31,639 bases of DNA. Origin: a bacterium UBP15_UBA6099. GTDB taxonomy: Bacteria > UBP15 > UBA6099. Shown here one piece after another: positions 6,770 to 16,586 of the stretch; within the stretch, counting starts at the first letter, position 1; each line of letters begins with the position of its first letter. Location: contig DIWT01000016.1 in the NCBI GenBank assembly GCA_002435745.1, positions 33,442 to 65,080 of the forward strand. The letters run 5' to 3'. The notes under the pieces are model-generated. The model did no database searches. It was not told the DNA's origin and saw only the letters and a list, made by a program, of their open reading frames with translations. The translations under genes and the position numbers were made by a program.

Positions 6770-8878
6770 TCATGGAGATGTGACTTTTAAAATCACATCT
6801 CTATTTGTCTTAATCCAATAACCTTTCCATGGGGAAAGATTGAACGAACTGTTGCTCAACCGGGCGGTGTAAGAACCTGAAGAATAGTCGTAAATATATC
6901 GGGACACCCATCCGATGGCTTCCGCTTCTGAGAGGGGGACTTCAGCCGGGTTGTCCGTCAGCGCAACCCTGATACTGGAATCCGCCCACGGCACGGCGGC
7001 GTTGAATGGATTCCCGAACATGTTCCATCCAGAACCGAGAGGAACGGACGCGGTTGAACCGGAAGACCGAGGGCAACCGTTTGCGGTTATGGGAGCGGGC
7101 GCCGTGTTGTTGAACCAGAATCCCCTGCCCGTCTGGCCGACTCCGGGAAATCCCGCGTCTGTGTCGGCGTAGAAAAGCTGTGTCGCGGGAGAATACGCTA
7201 TGAGAGCGCCGGTATAGCTCAAAGCCGTCGCGGGCGCGGACGCGTTCGGCACGAACGGCAGAGAAACGAGATGCCACCCCGCCGCGAGGTTTCCGGATGT
7301 GAACGCGTTCGAGCATCCTGCGACCGCCGTCAGGCTAAGCGTGAAGCTCAGAGGCTCTCCGGAAACCGCCAGCGGGCTTGTGTTGTTCACCACTATCACT
7401 ATTTTCGAGTAAGACGAGCCGAATCCTTCGAGCGTGGTCGAGCCTGTTCCTGCCGCCGCGATGTCCAGATTGCTTACGGAGAACCCGCCTCCGCTGTTCA
7501 CCGCTATTGCCGCCAGTTTCCATGTGGCGGAAGAAGGCCCGGTGAAGCTTATCGTCACCCTTCGCGCCGTCGTGTCCGGCGCGGTCACGGAGTAATACCT
7601 TGCGGCCAGATGCGCCAGCGTCTGCGTGCGCGACACCGGGAACGTCGATGACAGCGCGGTCACAGTCACGTCCGGAAAATCCGGATGCGAGCCGTCAACG
7701 AAATCTTTCGTGTAAAACGCCGTCGAGTAGTCCCTGTACACAGTCTCGATGTCCGTCCCGTAACCGGAAAGCAGCGAATCGATAAGCGGGACTTCGGTGA
7801 CGGTTTCCGCGCACCACGTCTGGGCTGTCAGCGACAGGCAGTTCTGCTGAAGAGCTTTCCACAGGTCCATTACGAACTTGTCGCCCGTCACCCGCTCAGT
7901 GATATATCTTAAAAAAACCGCCGAGCCGTATTCGAGACCGCCGTTGGCCTTGTCTATGGATTCGTATGTCCGGTTTGCCCTGTAGTTTTCTACAAAGCCG
8001 AGATAGTCGTTCACATCGGGATATATCTTTTCCTCCATCCACACGGCGGACATCTCCATAAGCCAAGTGGAAGGGGAAATGTGGTTCATGCCGAACTGGA
8101 CGGAGTGAAAGAACTCGTGGGCGGCCAACACTTGGCTGAACTCTTCGAGAGTATTGCCCCCGAAACCGTAGCCGGCGTAGTCGTTATCCACTTCTATAAA
8201 AGACTCCGCGTAAGCCGGATTACTGTATTCTGTCGTGGTTACGGTGCGGCCGACTATTCCCGCGTCTATCTGTCCCATGAGGTCGCAGACGTAAACCTCG
8301 TATTTTCCGCCGGTGGAAGTTCTGGGCGGGGCCGGAAGACCGAGTTCGTTTATCTGGACATCCCACACTTTTTCATAAATCGCCGCCAGCATATCTATGT
8401 AGTCCGTCGCCGCCGCGTTAGAGCCTGAAGCCGTGTAGATTATTTTGAAGTTAGATGTGACGCGGGTTGAAATCGACGCGCCTGAAAGAAGGTTCTGGCA
8501 GGTCGTCGACGAGCCGAAGTTCAGCCACATCCTCTGATTTCCTTCCCAGTCGGTGACCTGAATTACCGAGGAAAGAGACTCGCGGGTCTGAGGCGAAAGT
8601 TTGTCCCAGTTGCGAATAAGGCGAAGTCCCGCGAGGGTCGCGCCGACGCCGGGCCTGTGAGGCTCGGAAACGCCGATTCTGTCCGCCTCCGCCCGTTGAA
8701 GCTCCGCCTGCGCTCCTGATTCGTAATAATACCTGAAGTCATTTACTATGTCAGCCTCTGAAAAAGGCGTTTCGGCGAATGTCATTTGCGCGGCCGTAGC
8801 AGCCGCGAACAAAGCCAGCGCCGCAACCAACGCGAATCTCCCGATTCGTTTCATTCCATTCACGGCTTTAATGTTCAT
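6770..8878 (-). CDS. Secreted HExxH metalloprotease (MXAN_6640-like) with shared C-terminal domain
   Basis: The 702-residue precursor has a signal peptide ending near residue 36 (VAALALFAAATAA then TFAE). The catalytic region carries HEFFH (254-258) with glutamates at 275, 282 and 283 in WLMEMSAVWMEEK, the arrangement of a gluzincin-type zinc protease. The overall look is that of the putative metalloproteases called MXAN_6640 family in myxobacteria. Middle residues (about 400-530) look like beta sandwiches. Residues 534-702 form a duplicated GW(H/N)..(V/F)..P module ending PWKGYWIKTNRD, shared with the giant protein next door. Methionine 9 (codon at 8854) is an alternative start; neither has a strong ribosome binding site. 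It probably acts outside the cell. Confidence 0.75.
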   Translation of the reverse strand: MNIKAVNGMKRIGRFALVAALALFAAATAAQMTFAETPFSEADIVNDFRYYYESGAQAELQRAEADRIGVSEPHRPGVGATLAGLRLIRNWDKLSPQTRESLSSVIQVTDWEGNQRMWLNFGSSTTCQNLLSGASISTRVTSNFKIIYTASGSNAAATDYIDMLAAIYEKVWDVQINELGLPAPPRTSTGGKYEVYVCDLMGQIDAGIVGRTVTTTEYSNPAYAESFIEVDNDYAGYGFGGNTLEEFSQVLAAHEFFHSVQFGMNHISPSTWLMEMSAVWMEEKIYPDVNDYLGFVENYRANRTYESIDKANGGLEYGSAVFLRYITERVTGDKFVMDLWKALQQNCLSLTAQTWCAETVTEVPLIDSLLSGYGTDIETVYRDYSTAFYTKDFVDGSHPDFPDVTVTALSSTFPVSRTQTLAHLAARYYSVTAPDTTARRVTISFTGPSSATWKLAAIAVNSGGGFSVSNLDIAAAGTGSTTLEGFGSSYSKIVIVVNNTSPLAVSGEPLSFTLSLTAVAGCSNAFTSGNLAAGWHLVSLPFVPNASAPATALSYTGALIAYSPATQLFYADTDAGFPGVGQTGRGFWFNNTAPAPITANGCPRSSGSTASVPLGSGWNMFGNPFNAAVPWADSSIRVALTDNPAEVPLSEAEAIGWVSRYIYDYSSGSYTARLSNSSFNLSPWKGYWIKTNRDVILKVTSP
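6773..7279 (-). other. C-terminal domain of the metalloprotease, copy 1 of a shared 169-residue module
   Basis: Encodes residues 534-702. It begins GWHLVSLPF, repeats as GWNMFGNPF about 83 residues later, and ends PWKGYWIKTNRD. It aligns over its whole length with residues 1999-2166 of the giant protein. Each half looks like one beta module. Confidence 0.7.
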
Positions 8879-9002
8879 TCTCTAATGATAACCTTGTATT
8901 TAAATATTTCAAAATTAATCATAGACAAAAAATCCGAAAGCGGCAAACGCGGAATCGGAAAACAATTTTCGCGCAAAAGGAATAAAAAGCAGGGTTCAGG
9001 AA

Positions 9003-12000
9003 TCATTCTTCGATGATGTACATGCTTGGGAAAACAAGCACGCAACCGTCGCGATTCGCTTTGATGGCGAAACCGAGCCACGGTTCGATAGTGGCGCCAT
9101 CCGTAATGCCGTACGGGCCGTCAAACTCATTGTCGGCGGGGTCGAACAGCCAGATGTCGGCGTCAGTGCATTCGGCTGCCTCGGAGGAGCCGAGAGATGA
9201 CACCTGCCCGTAGTAGTCCACCGCTATCGAAGCGCTCCACGTCATTGATTTGTCGTAGGGCATGCCGACGATGTTCCATCCTTCGCTTATCGGAACCTGA
9301 TTCGTGGTTGAATTGACGCCCCTTGCGGTGATAGTGCGGGCGGTGGGGAAAAACACCCAGTACGCCATGCCGGGAGCGGCGGGGTCCATGCCGACATTAT
9401 ATATGTATGAGTTATTCTTAAGTTGGAAGAACTGAAGGTCGGGCACGCCGAGAGCCAGCGCCGGCGCGTATATGGAGGGTTGCATCGGTATCCCCACCAA
9501 GTTCCATCCGGGCTCAAAATCATGGTTCATAACAACGCTGACGGCCTGAAGACCGATGATTATTGCCGCGGGGCTGAAGTCGCTGACGTTGCCCGCCAAG
9601 TCGGTAGCGCGCGCGTACACATAGTTGACTCCGGGTTTCAGGCCGGAGATGTACAACGAGTAAGCGCCGTTCGAGGCGGTTATCGCTTTGCCGTCCGGTA
9701 TCGGCTTGGAGTCTGGGATGTTCACGCACACCGAATTGGCGTATGACCATATCTGAAGAGTTCCGCAGGACTGGCTGGTATAGTCTTCGTCTATGAGGCC
9801 GTCACGGTCGTTGTCTGTGCCGTCCATGCCGTTGGGCTCCTCGTCGATGCGCCCGTCGCCGTCGTTGTCTATGCCGTCGCCTGCGGCAAGCGGGGATATA
9901 CGCAAGGCGGCGAACGCCTCGACCGTCGCGTAAACCTCCGGCAATCCTCCCTGATCCAGAACTGAGCCTGAACCGGTCGTCTGGGTGAAGTATGTTTCGA
10001 CATCCTGAAGCGCGAGCGAAGGCGCGCGCGGAGGCTTTGTGTCGATCACGAATCTGTCTCCGACTAGAGGCGCGGAGGCCGTCGCTTGGTTTCCGGCGAC
10101 ATCCGTCGCGTTCATCGCAACGTAAGCAATGCCGTCCTTGTGCGTAGAGCCGTTGTCCGTCATAGCCTGATATGAGTAGGAGTAAAGAACATCGCTGCCT
10201 GAGACCGCAGTCACAGCCTCGGAAACCGCGTCGCCTGTTCCCTGCTGATCGACGTTAATCGTGGGAGCCTCGTCTAGCAACTCATAGGAGCGGATTCTCA
10301 TATACAGGTTGCCCGCTTTAGTTATCGGCAGAAGGTTTATATCCTGATCAGCTTTTATCGAAAGCCCCGAGTCTTTCCAATAAGTGATTTCAAACTTGGG
10401 AGGCTTGGTGTCGATCGCAAGGTATCCGCCTATGGAGGGAATGGTTCCGGCGGGGGTGGTGTTGCCCTGTTTATCCGTGCCGATGACGACAATTTTTGCG
10501 TCTCCGTCCACATAGGTCGGCGAGCTTTCCGCGCTTGCCAAGAACGAGCCTTTGAACTGGGTGAACGAGCCGCCTATCGAAGTGGTCGTGGCGTTGGTTA
10601 TGCCGAAGCTGCCTTGAGTTTCCACGCTGAATTTCGGCGGGTTCGGATTGCCGCTCAATTCGAGGTCTTCGGACGCCGAGATGAGCATATAGACCATGCC
10701 GGCTTTCGCCGCCTGCTTGGTGGAGGTCGGCGTCACCGTAGGCAGCGGCACGGTCAGGTTTGTGTCGCTGAAATAAGTCACTTGGAACTGTGGCGGGCCG
10801 GAGTCGCGCACTATGACGCATTTGCCTAGGCCGGCGTTGTAGAACGGGGTGAGCGGCGAGCATCCGCGCGCGCCGGAGTTGCCTCCGGCGTCTATCACCA
10901 GACCTTCGATTATGTTCGCCCCTTCCGCGAGGAAAATCCCCGGCGGGTCTTCGTCGACAAGGCCGTCAAAGTCGTCGTCGGATCCGTTTACCGGGTCTTC
11001 GTCGGCGGCTCCGTCGCTGTCGTAGTCTATCCCCAGAGTGAACTGACCGGCGGCGTTTGAATAAACTGTTCCGATGTATATGTTGTTCACATAAATATTC
11101 ACGCGGGAGCTTGGCTCGGCGGGATTGGCCGTAAAGCCGGTCAGCGGCGAAGTCGTCAGAGTGGTGGGCGTTGTGACGCCGTTGAAGATCGGCGGCCCGG
11201 GCGGCTCGGTGTCCACGTTGAACGCGTACACCACACTCGAGGCGCTTCTGTTGTACGCCTTATCGTAAGCGTAAACCCGCCAGTAGTATTTCCCGTCCTG
11301 AAGCTCGTGGGCGTAACAGGATGAAGCCGTTCCGTCCCAAGAACATTTCGTGTCGGCCACGCACGATGTCTGATCGGAATAGTTCGCGCATCTGCCGGGC
11401 AAAAGGATATCCGCCGGCAACACAGTCATGCTGAACATGGTCGAATAGTTGTCGTCCTGAGTGTCTTTGTCCACGATTAACGAAGAGAAGTTGGATTGCT
11501 GCGATATCTGGACTTTATACTTAAACATATCTGACGCGCGCGGCGAAATCCTCCAGCGCAGGTTCGGCGTCGAGTCACTGACTATCTGGTTGTGGGTCGG
11601 CTCTATCGGCGCAGGCGCGGCGGGCGGAACGGTGTCCACCGTGAAGCTGCCTGTCGTGTAGATGATGTTGCCTGCGAGGTCTCTTACGAAATACGGGCTG
11701 TTGGGATCGAGGTCTCCGACCGTTATCGAAGCGGTCCCGTTGTACGCCGCGCCTGACACGATGTTGTACGCGCCCGCGTAATCGTATTGGGAATCCGCTT
11801 GGTATTCGAGTTCGACATAGCAGCCGCTTCCGGGCTGAGCGCCGAACGAGCCGACGTCCTCGTCAATATCTCCGTCGCCGTCGTCGTTTATGCCGTTGAG
11901 GTATTCCTCGTCGATCTGCCCGTCGCAGTCGTTGTCCAGCCCGTCGTTGAGAACGGGGGAGGAGTGGAAGTTCGCCTGTTTGACGCGGGCGCGGAAGGAG

Positions 12001-15000
12001 TCGCCGACATATTTCGACACCGAGCAGGCCACTCGAACGCCGTCGCCGTCCGGTATCATCTCCAATTCGCCCTCAACGCCGTTGCGGTTATTGTCCAGCC
12101 CGGCGAGCAGCGGCGATGCCGCGCACTGGATTTGCGGCGGCTGAGAGTCCACCATGAACTTGTCTCCCGACGCCGGCGGTTGGTTGTTTAGAATGTTTCC
12201 GTAAAGGTCGCGCGTTGTGAAATACAGATACGCCAAGCCGTCCGAATAGACTTGTCCGGCTCCTATAGCGTCTACCTGAAAATCCGCTTTAAAAGTGGTG
12301 TTCGAGCCCGGAGGCCACGGGATAGCGGTGAACGGGCCGGCCTTCTTCTGCCCCTGCTGCCACGTCTCGAAGCTTGGCTCGTATGAGCTTGGTATCGGCT
12401 CATTCGAAGTGATTATTAGACAGACGGCTTGATTCGGGTTGCTCGTGGTGTCGCTTGTAACGGGCGTTCCGTCAGGCAGCGTGGGCATAGGCTCGGTGCA
12501 GTCGATGTCGCTGAAATAAGCCACTGAGAGCTGCGGCGCAACGGTGTCTATGCCGAAAGTAAAATAAGGCGTCGCGGTGGCGGTCATCGGAAGAGGGTTC
12601 CACGGGCCGAGGTTGCCCGCCTTGTCGAACGCGGCCACGCGCCAGTAATAAGGCGCGGCGAGCGTTCTCTGCGGCAGAGTCGGAAGATTGATGGACACCT
12701 GATTGACCGAGTTATTGTTTATCACCAGCGTGCCGTCGTCGAAGCCGGAAGTGGTCGAGACCTGAAGCCACCATTTGGATATTTCCCATCCGGCGGTGGC
12801 TCCCGCGGCGCACGGGACTCCGAGGTAGTTCTGCGTTACGCTCGCGTCCTCGTCAACGGTTCCGTCGCCGTCGTCGTCGATTCCGTTATAGCATTCCTCG
12901 TCCGCGCGTCCGTCGAAGTCGTTGTCCGTTCTGTCTAACAGCATGGTCCACTTAAGCGTCGGGTTGTTCACGGTAGGCGCAGAAGGAGAGCACGACATGG
13001 CGGAGCGGGCGATGATGCCGTCGCATGGCGCGACCGGCAGGGACGCCGAAGGAACGCCCGGCGGCGTCATGCGAATCGCAAAGAACTGCCCGCTGCTGAT
13101 GGCCGTATCAGGCTCGGCGGTCCCGAATTCGGCGATCACCCAGTTGGGAATCCCGTCCGGCAAACCGGGAGGATATGTGTCGTCGCTCAGCTTGCCGCTG
13201 TCGTACTGGTCGGCGGCGGCCTGATAGGTGTGCTGATGCCATTTGCGGTTGTGCATCTGGTCGCGCGCTTCTATGGTTATAGCCGCGTACCCGTCGTTAT
13301 GCGTGGCTGGGGCCACCGCGTGGCAGCCTCTGAATGTTTTGCATCTGTTTGTGGAATCGTCATACGCATTGCAACCTGAGCCTGTGCAGTAATTGCAAGT
13401 CGGGCTTTGATTGCAGGTGGCGTGCACCTGTTCCTGAACCCACACGTTCGGCTGGGGTTTGCCCATGTACGCCGGGACTCTCGAATCGGGTTTGAAGATG
13501 TAAACGGAAGGCGTGGCGCCGAAGAAGTCGTCCGTCGATTCCACTTCGAAATAAACGGTTCCCGCCGGAACGATCGGCATAGTCTGAGTGGTGACGCCGC
13601 CGTCGTTGTCGTGGTCGACGAGCGCGAAAGTCGAAGAGTATGAACTGTTCGAGTAGTATCTGGCGCGCAGAGTCGGCGGGCTGTTGTCGAAGGAGACCGA
13701 GCCGCCTGCCGCCGGAGCCGCAGCGGCGACTTCGTTGCCCACGCCGTCAGAGGCAGTGAATGTGACCGCGTAAACGCCTTCGTCTTCTATGCCGGGGAGA
13801 GTCGGCGCGCCGGACACGTCCCATCTATATCTGAAAACGGTCTGCCCGAAAGGAAGCCCGACGCATTCCGGATGCGTCGTTATCCCATCCTGAGTGCAGA
13901 CGACAGTCATTTTGTTGTCGGTGTGAGCCACGCCGGGGACGCGCGCGCGCGGGTCGGGGCCGGTGATGAATATCCTCGGATGCGGCACGCATCTGGGCGA
14001 CGCGGTGTTGTACGTCTGGTGGAAACTGTAATAGTAGTTGGGCGAACAGAAATATGACGCCGAGTCTTTCCCGGCGGCTCCGTTGGCTATCTCATCCACA
14101 TAGCCGTTGCCGTCGTTGTCGATGCGGTCGTTGACGTTGTACGGAGGGCGGGTCACTCCCGCGCACCAGCCCACATCCTCGTCGATCTGCCCGTCCGCGT
14201 CGTTGTCCACATTGTCGAACCCGCACGGTTCTTCATCGGTCAAAGCGTCGACATCTCTGTTGACGAAAGGCGCGGCGGCGACGTTCCAGACATCCCCGTC
14301 GCCAGCCATCACGGGCGCGCCATACCGGTTATATACAAAAGGAACGCCGTATTGATTTTCAGGCGCGAACAGAGGCTCGTTGACCGTTATTTTCAAATGT
14401 ATGTACCGGGGTTGCGTCAAGTCGCAGTCAGAGGGACTGAACCGGCAGGCGTTGCTGGTGACCACCGGATTGCCGAAAGTGTCGAGTGGAAACTTATCTA
14501 AAAACCCTGTCGCTTCGTCATACTGAGTGAAATATTCGACGGACAGGAACTGAGGCGGTTTGCTATCCGGGGCCACGCATTTCTCGAATGCGGTCACGGA
14601 CGGATTGTTCAGCTCCTCCATAAGCGCGCTTGCGTTGCCTGCGGTATCGATATACCTCATCACGTAACAATATGTAGTCGGCGGACTTTTGAATCTATCC
14701 ACATTTAGAGAAGGAATTGTTTCGAGGATATAATCCTGATCTCCGGGAAAAACCGAGCCTGCAATGTTTCCCGTGGAAGCGTAAGGGGTCGGCCACTGCC
14801 GCCTTATAGACTGCACCAGATTCCATGTCATGCTTTTATTGCACTGCCAACATGTTTCTCCGTCCGGACCGCAGGAAGGACAACTCTTTCCGTTGGCTCC
14901 GTCCGGGTCTCCGCCGAACTCGCCGCTGATATCGTTGACGATGAATTTCCACAAAGAGCCGCCGTTGGACATCGGAACTATCGGCAGCGTTCTTAGCTTG

Positions 15001-15503
15001 CCCCCGTCCGTTCTCGGCTTCTTCCTGTCCAATCGTATCCCGTTAGGATATCTCCACAACCTGCCGCTGTTGACCTCCGGCAGATACAACTCGCACCAAA
15101 CCTCGTTGTTGACCAGATCGAGCGTCGCCACGGCAACTGCATCGAATTCGGTTATGTTGATGTACGGGAACGTCACATTGTTGGTTTCGTCAGTCTGAAA
15201 TGACGCTTCCTGATGCGTCATATTCACTCTCGTCGCTCCGCACATCAGGTACATCGAGTTGTACGCGAGACTGTCGCCGTCGGTGAATCCCTCGACGCCT
15301 TTAATCCTCATGATCGGGCCGGGTATTGCTTGTGACGCGTCGGCTTGAAACTCGACATAAGACACATCGCTGCCAATCGGTCTGCTAGCCTTCGAGACAG
15401 CGGCTTGCGCGCCCGACGACCAAAACGCCAATATCGCCGCCACCCCTAAAATAATGGCAAGCCTAACAACCATCGGCGTTGTTGTCCGACCGCTAAGAAT
15501 CAT
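9003..15503 (-). CDS. Giant secreted Ig-like adhesin/surface protein with paired DxDxDG motifs
   Basis: This 2166-residue protein has a signal peptide (hydrophobic 12-34, cleavage near AQA). It consists of about nine Ig-like or fibronectin-like units introduced by D(T/S)xPP linkers such as DSKPPQF, DTVAPQL, DTVPPAA, DTEPPGP and DTKPPKF, several continuing with a YFSD-like strand. Some carry the fibronectin-like YYWRVYAYDKAYNRS signature. Ten DxDxDG(x)xDE motifs occur, mostly as close pairs at about residues 424-474, 856-885, 1186-1218, 1491-1519 and 1871-1906; these fit the MopE-type putative metal-binding motif and are likely calcium sites. Cysteine-rich inserts lie near residues 205-226, 700-730 and 1370-1400. 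Residues 1999-2166 match the C-terminal domain of the metalloprotease. A surface matrix or adhesion role is inference. Confidence 0.8.
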   Translation of the reverse strand: MILSGRTTTPMVVRLAIILGVAAILAFWSSGAQAAVSKASRPIGSDVSYVEFQADASQAIPGPIMRIKGVEGFTDGDSLAYNSMYLMCGATRVNMTHQEASFQTDETNNVTFPYINITEFDAVAVATLDLVNNEVWCELYLPEVNSGRLWRYPNGIRLDRKKPRTDGGKLRTLPIVPMSNGGSLWKFIVNDISGEFGGDPDGANGKSCPSCGPDGETCWQCNKSMTWNLVQSIRRQWPTPYASTGNIAGSVFPGDQDYILETIPSLNVDRFKSPPTTYCYVMRYIDTAGNASALMEELNNPSVTAFEKCVAPDSKPPQFLSVEYFTQYDEATGFLDKFPLDTFGNPVVTSNACRFSPSDCDLTQPRYIHLKITVNEPLFAPENQYGVPFVYNRYGAPVMAGDGDVWNVAAAPFVNRDVDALTDEEPCGFDNVDNDADGQIDEDVGWCAGVTRPPYNVNDRIDNDGNGYVDEIANGAAGKDSASYFCSPNYYYSFHQTYNTASPRCVPHPRIFITGPDPRARVPGVAHTDNKMTVVCTQDGITTHPECVGLPFGQTVFRYRWDVSGAPTLPGIEDEGVYAVTFTASDGVGNEVAAAAPAAGGSVSFDNSPPTLRARYYSNSSYSSTFALVDHDNDGGVTTQTMPIVPAGTVYFEVESTDDFFGATPSVYIFKPDSRVPAYMGKPQPNVWVQEQVHATCNQSPTCNYCTGSGCNAYDDSTNRCKTFRGCHAVAPATHNDGYAAITIEARDQMHNRKWHQHTYQAAADQYDSGKLSDDTYPPGLPDGIPNWVIAEFGTAEPDTAISSGQFFAIRMTPPGVPSASLPVAPCDGIIARSAMSCSPSAPTVNNPTLKWTMLLDRTDNDFDGRADEECYNGIDDDGDGTVDEDASVTQNYLGVPCAAGATAGWEISKWWLQVSTTSGFDDGTLVINNNSVNQVSINLPTLPQRTLAAPYYWRVAAFDKAGNLGPWNPLPMTATATPYFTFGIDTVAPQLSVAYFSDIDCTEPMPTLPDGTPVTSDTTSNPNQAVCLIITSNEPIPSSYEPSFETWQQGQKKAGPFTAIPWPPGSNTTFKADFQVDAIGAGQVYSDGLAYLYFTTRDLYGNILNNQPPASGDKFMVDSQPPQIQCAASPLLAGLDNNRNGVEGELEMIPDGDGVRVACSVSKYVGDSFRARVKQANFHSSPVLNDGLDNDCDGQIDEEYLNGINDDGDGDIDEDVGSFGAQPGSGCYVELEYQADSQYDYAGAYNIVSGAAYNGTASITVGDLDPNSPYFVRDLAGNIIYTTGSFTVDTVPPAAPAPIEPTHNQIVSDSTPNLRWRISPRASDMFKYKVQISQQSNFSSLIVDKDTQDDNYSTMFSMTVLPADILLPGRCANYSDQTSCVADTKCSWDGTASSCYAHELQDGKYYWRVYAYDKAYNRSASSVVYAFNVDTEPPGPPIFNGVTTPTTLTTSPLTGFTANPAEPSSRVNIYVNNIYIGTVYSNAAGQFTLGIDYDSDGAADEDPVNGSDDDFDGLVDEDPPGIFLAEGANIIEGLVIDAGGNSGARGCSPLTPFYNAGLGKCVIVRDSGPPQFQVTYFSDTNLTVPLPTVTPTSTKQAAKAGMVYMLISASEDLELSGNPNPPKFSVETQGSFGITNATTTSIGGSFTQFKGSFLASAESSPTYVDGDAKIVVIGTDKQGNTTPAGTIPSIGGYLAIDTKPPKFEITYWKDSGLSIKADQDINLLPITKAGNLYMRIRSYELLDEAPTINVDQQGTGDAVSEAVTAVSGSDVLYSYSYQAMTDNGSTHKDGIAYVAMNATDVAGNQATASAPLVGDRFVIDTKPPRAPSLALQDVETYFTQTTGSGSVLDQGGLPEVYATVEAFAALRISPLAAGDGIDNDGDGRIDEEPNGMDGTDNDRDGLIDEDYTSQSCGTLQIWSYANSVCVNIPDSKPIPDGKAITASNGAYSLYISGLKPGVNYVYARATDLAGNVSDFSPAAIIIGLQAVSVVMNHDFEPGWNLVGIPMQPSIYAPALALGVPDLQFFQLKNNSYIYNVGMDPAAPGMAYWVFFPTARTITARGVNSTTNQVPISEGWNIVGMPYDKSMTWSASIAVDYYGQVSSLGSSEAAECTDADIWLFDPADNEFDGPYGITDGATIEPWLGFAIKANRDGCVLVFPSMYIIEE
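9006..9509 (-). other. C-terminal domain of the giant protein, copy 2 of the shared module
   Basis: Encodes residues 1999-2166, beginning GWNLVGIPM, repeating as GWNIVGMPY and ending PWLGFAIKANRD. It is 168 residues to the C-terminus against 169 in the protease. Being terminal in both, it may be an anchoring or secretion-sorting domain; that is inference. Confidence 0.7.
9785..14235 (-). repeat. Five paired DxDxDG coding repeats inside the giant protein gene
   Basis: Pairs lie at roughly 9785-9890, 10945-11030, 11850-11945, 12848-12935 and 14080-14230. Typical units are NGIDDDGDGTVDED and NDGLDNDCDGQIDEE. Second members often carry NG before the loop. The DNA is recognisable as repeated gtcgtc/gtcgttgtc runs on the plus strand. 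Confidence 0.75.
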
Positions 15504-15802
15504 ATTTCCCGACTTTCAACTTTCGACTTAATTTTACCATAGAGTAGTGAGATACAACAATTATTTGTATAGATTTTCCTAAATAAGCGGAGTCAATTGT
15601 TGCCTTCCTGATAAGCCCCATCCTCAGCGGGCATCGGACACACCTTCCTCTTTGACGGAAATATTCGCACAAACACAAGCGTTTTTCTTGTCTATTGTCG
15701 GGTCGACATTGAAAACCTGAAAACCCGACTGGGCTAAAACAATTTCAGCGGCAATGCCGCTCCGGCACAAAGAAATTCTCATTCGGTTTTTTAGAGATTC
15801 TT
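15504..15802. other. Intergenic region, 299 bp, no gene seen
   Basis: It holds the upstream region of the giant protein gene and the 3' side of the acetyltransferase gene. The perfect palindrome AGCGGCAATGCCGCT (15747-15761), followed on the minus strand after a short gap by TTTT, may be a weak terminator of the acetyltransferase gene. A 61-codon ORF here has no support. Confidence 0.4.
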
Positions 15803-16438
15803 TTATTCGGCGTAGTTGAATGCGAACACCGGAACTGGATTTTCAAGATCAAGGATGAATTTCAATTCTGTTCCCGTATCCGAAGTACGATAGGGGACGC
15901 CCCCGGCTCGGACGGCCTCGAAGGTTTTCACCATCGCGGAATTGTCGTAATGAACAAGCCCGTAAACGGATTTGAAGCCGCAATCCCGCGCCACGATGAG
16001 CAGGTAGTTGAGGAGAGCCGTGCCAATGCCGTTTCCCTGCCACGGGTCTCCGATGACTATCGCCATCTCGGCGGTTCCCTCCTCGTCCCTCGGCGTGTTG
16101 TATCTCGCCGAGCCTGTTATCATGGGCGCGCCGTCTTTGGTTTCCTCGGACACTATGGCCATGTGGCGGACGTAATCAATATTGGTGAAGCGGCTGAGCT
16201 TGGAAGGAGGGATTCTCGCGGATGTGAAAAATCTGTGGAATATCGTCTGTTTGGAGAACGCGCTGTAAAGCCGAATCATGAGGTCGTTGTCGCCCGGATG
16301 CACTGGCCGGAACGTCATCGCCCTGCCCCGCGCGACCACTTTCTTCACGTATTTCGCCGGATAGTTTTCTGGCAACACATAGTCAGAGTCGCTCTGATAC
16401 GAGCCGCCGGGCATCTGAAAGTCAATGCCTACTACCAT
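15803..16438 (-). CDS. GNAT-family N-acetyltransferase
   Basis: The 211-residue protein carries a GNAT fold. TFRPVHPGDNDLMIRLY (42-58) is the first strand and helix, and the acetyl-CoA loop is QGNGIGTALL (134-143), after strand EMAIVIG. The N-terminal half, with FHRFFTS and FTNIDYVRHMAIV, resembles the acetyltransferase domain of Pat/PatZ-type protein lysine acetyltransferases, though here it stands alone without the CoA-ligase-like part. Protein acetylation is thus a possibility, not a finding. Its start could also be Met41 (codon at 16318), which would begin right at the domain. It lies 148 bp after aconitase on the same strand, with a probable weak terminator between them. Confidence 0.75.
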   Translation of the reverse strand: MVVGIDFQMPGGSYQSDSDYVLPENYPAKYVKKVVARGRAMTFRPVHPGDNDLMIRLYSAFSKQTIFHRFFTSARIPPSKLSRFTNIDYVRHMAIVSEETKDGAPMITGSARYNTPRDEEGTAEMAIVIGDPWQGNGIGTALLNYLLIVARDCGFKSVYGLVHYDNSAMVKTFEAVRAGGVPYRTSDTGTELKFILDLENPVPVFAFNYAE

Positions 16439-16549
16439 GACGCGGAGAACCTTTCTTTTCCTACATGATAAGCAGAAGACTGTTTCAGCGCAAGGCGGCC
16501 GCGCGCGAATCCGGATTGAGACCGAAAAAGCCGTTAGTCTTCGGGACTG

Positions 16550-16578
16550 AAAATAAAAATGACGCGCTCATACGCGCG
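16550..16578 (-). terminator. Probable weak terminator of the aconitase transcript
   Basis: On the minus strand CGCGC and GCGCG (16578-16563) form a 5-bp stem with a 6-nt loop, followed by TCATTTTTATTTT. It sits just past the aconitase stop codon. The stem is short. Confidence 0.4.
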
Positions 16579-16586
16579 ACGAAAAA

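Noticed and set aside
9785..14235. DxDxDG motifs of the giant protein as dockerin or EF-hand domains
   Set aside because: They lack the 12-residue loop and helix pattern of dockerins; the DNDxDGxxDE spacing fits the MopE-type motif better.
15493..15678. 61-codon minus-strand ORF upstream of the giant protein gene
   Set aside because: No ribosome binding site or recognisable features; overlaps the start of the giant protein gene.
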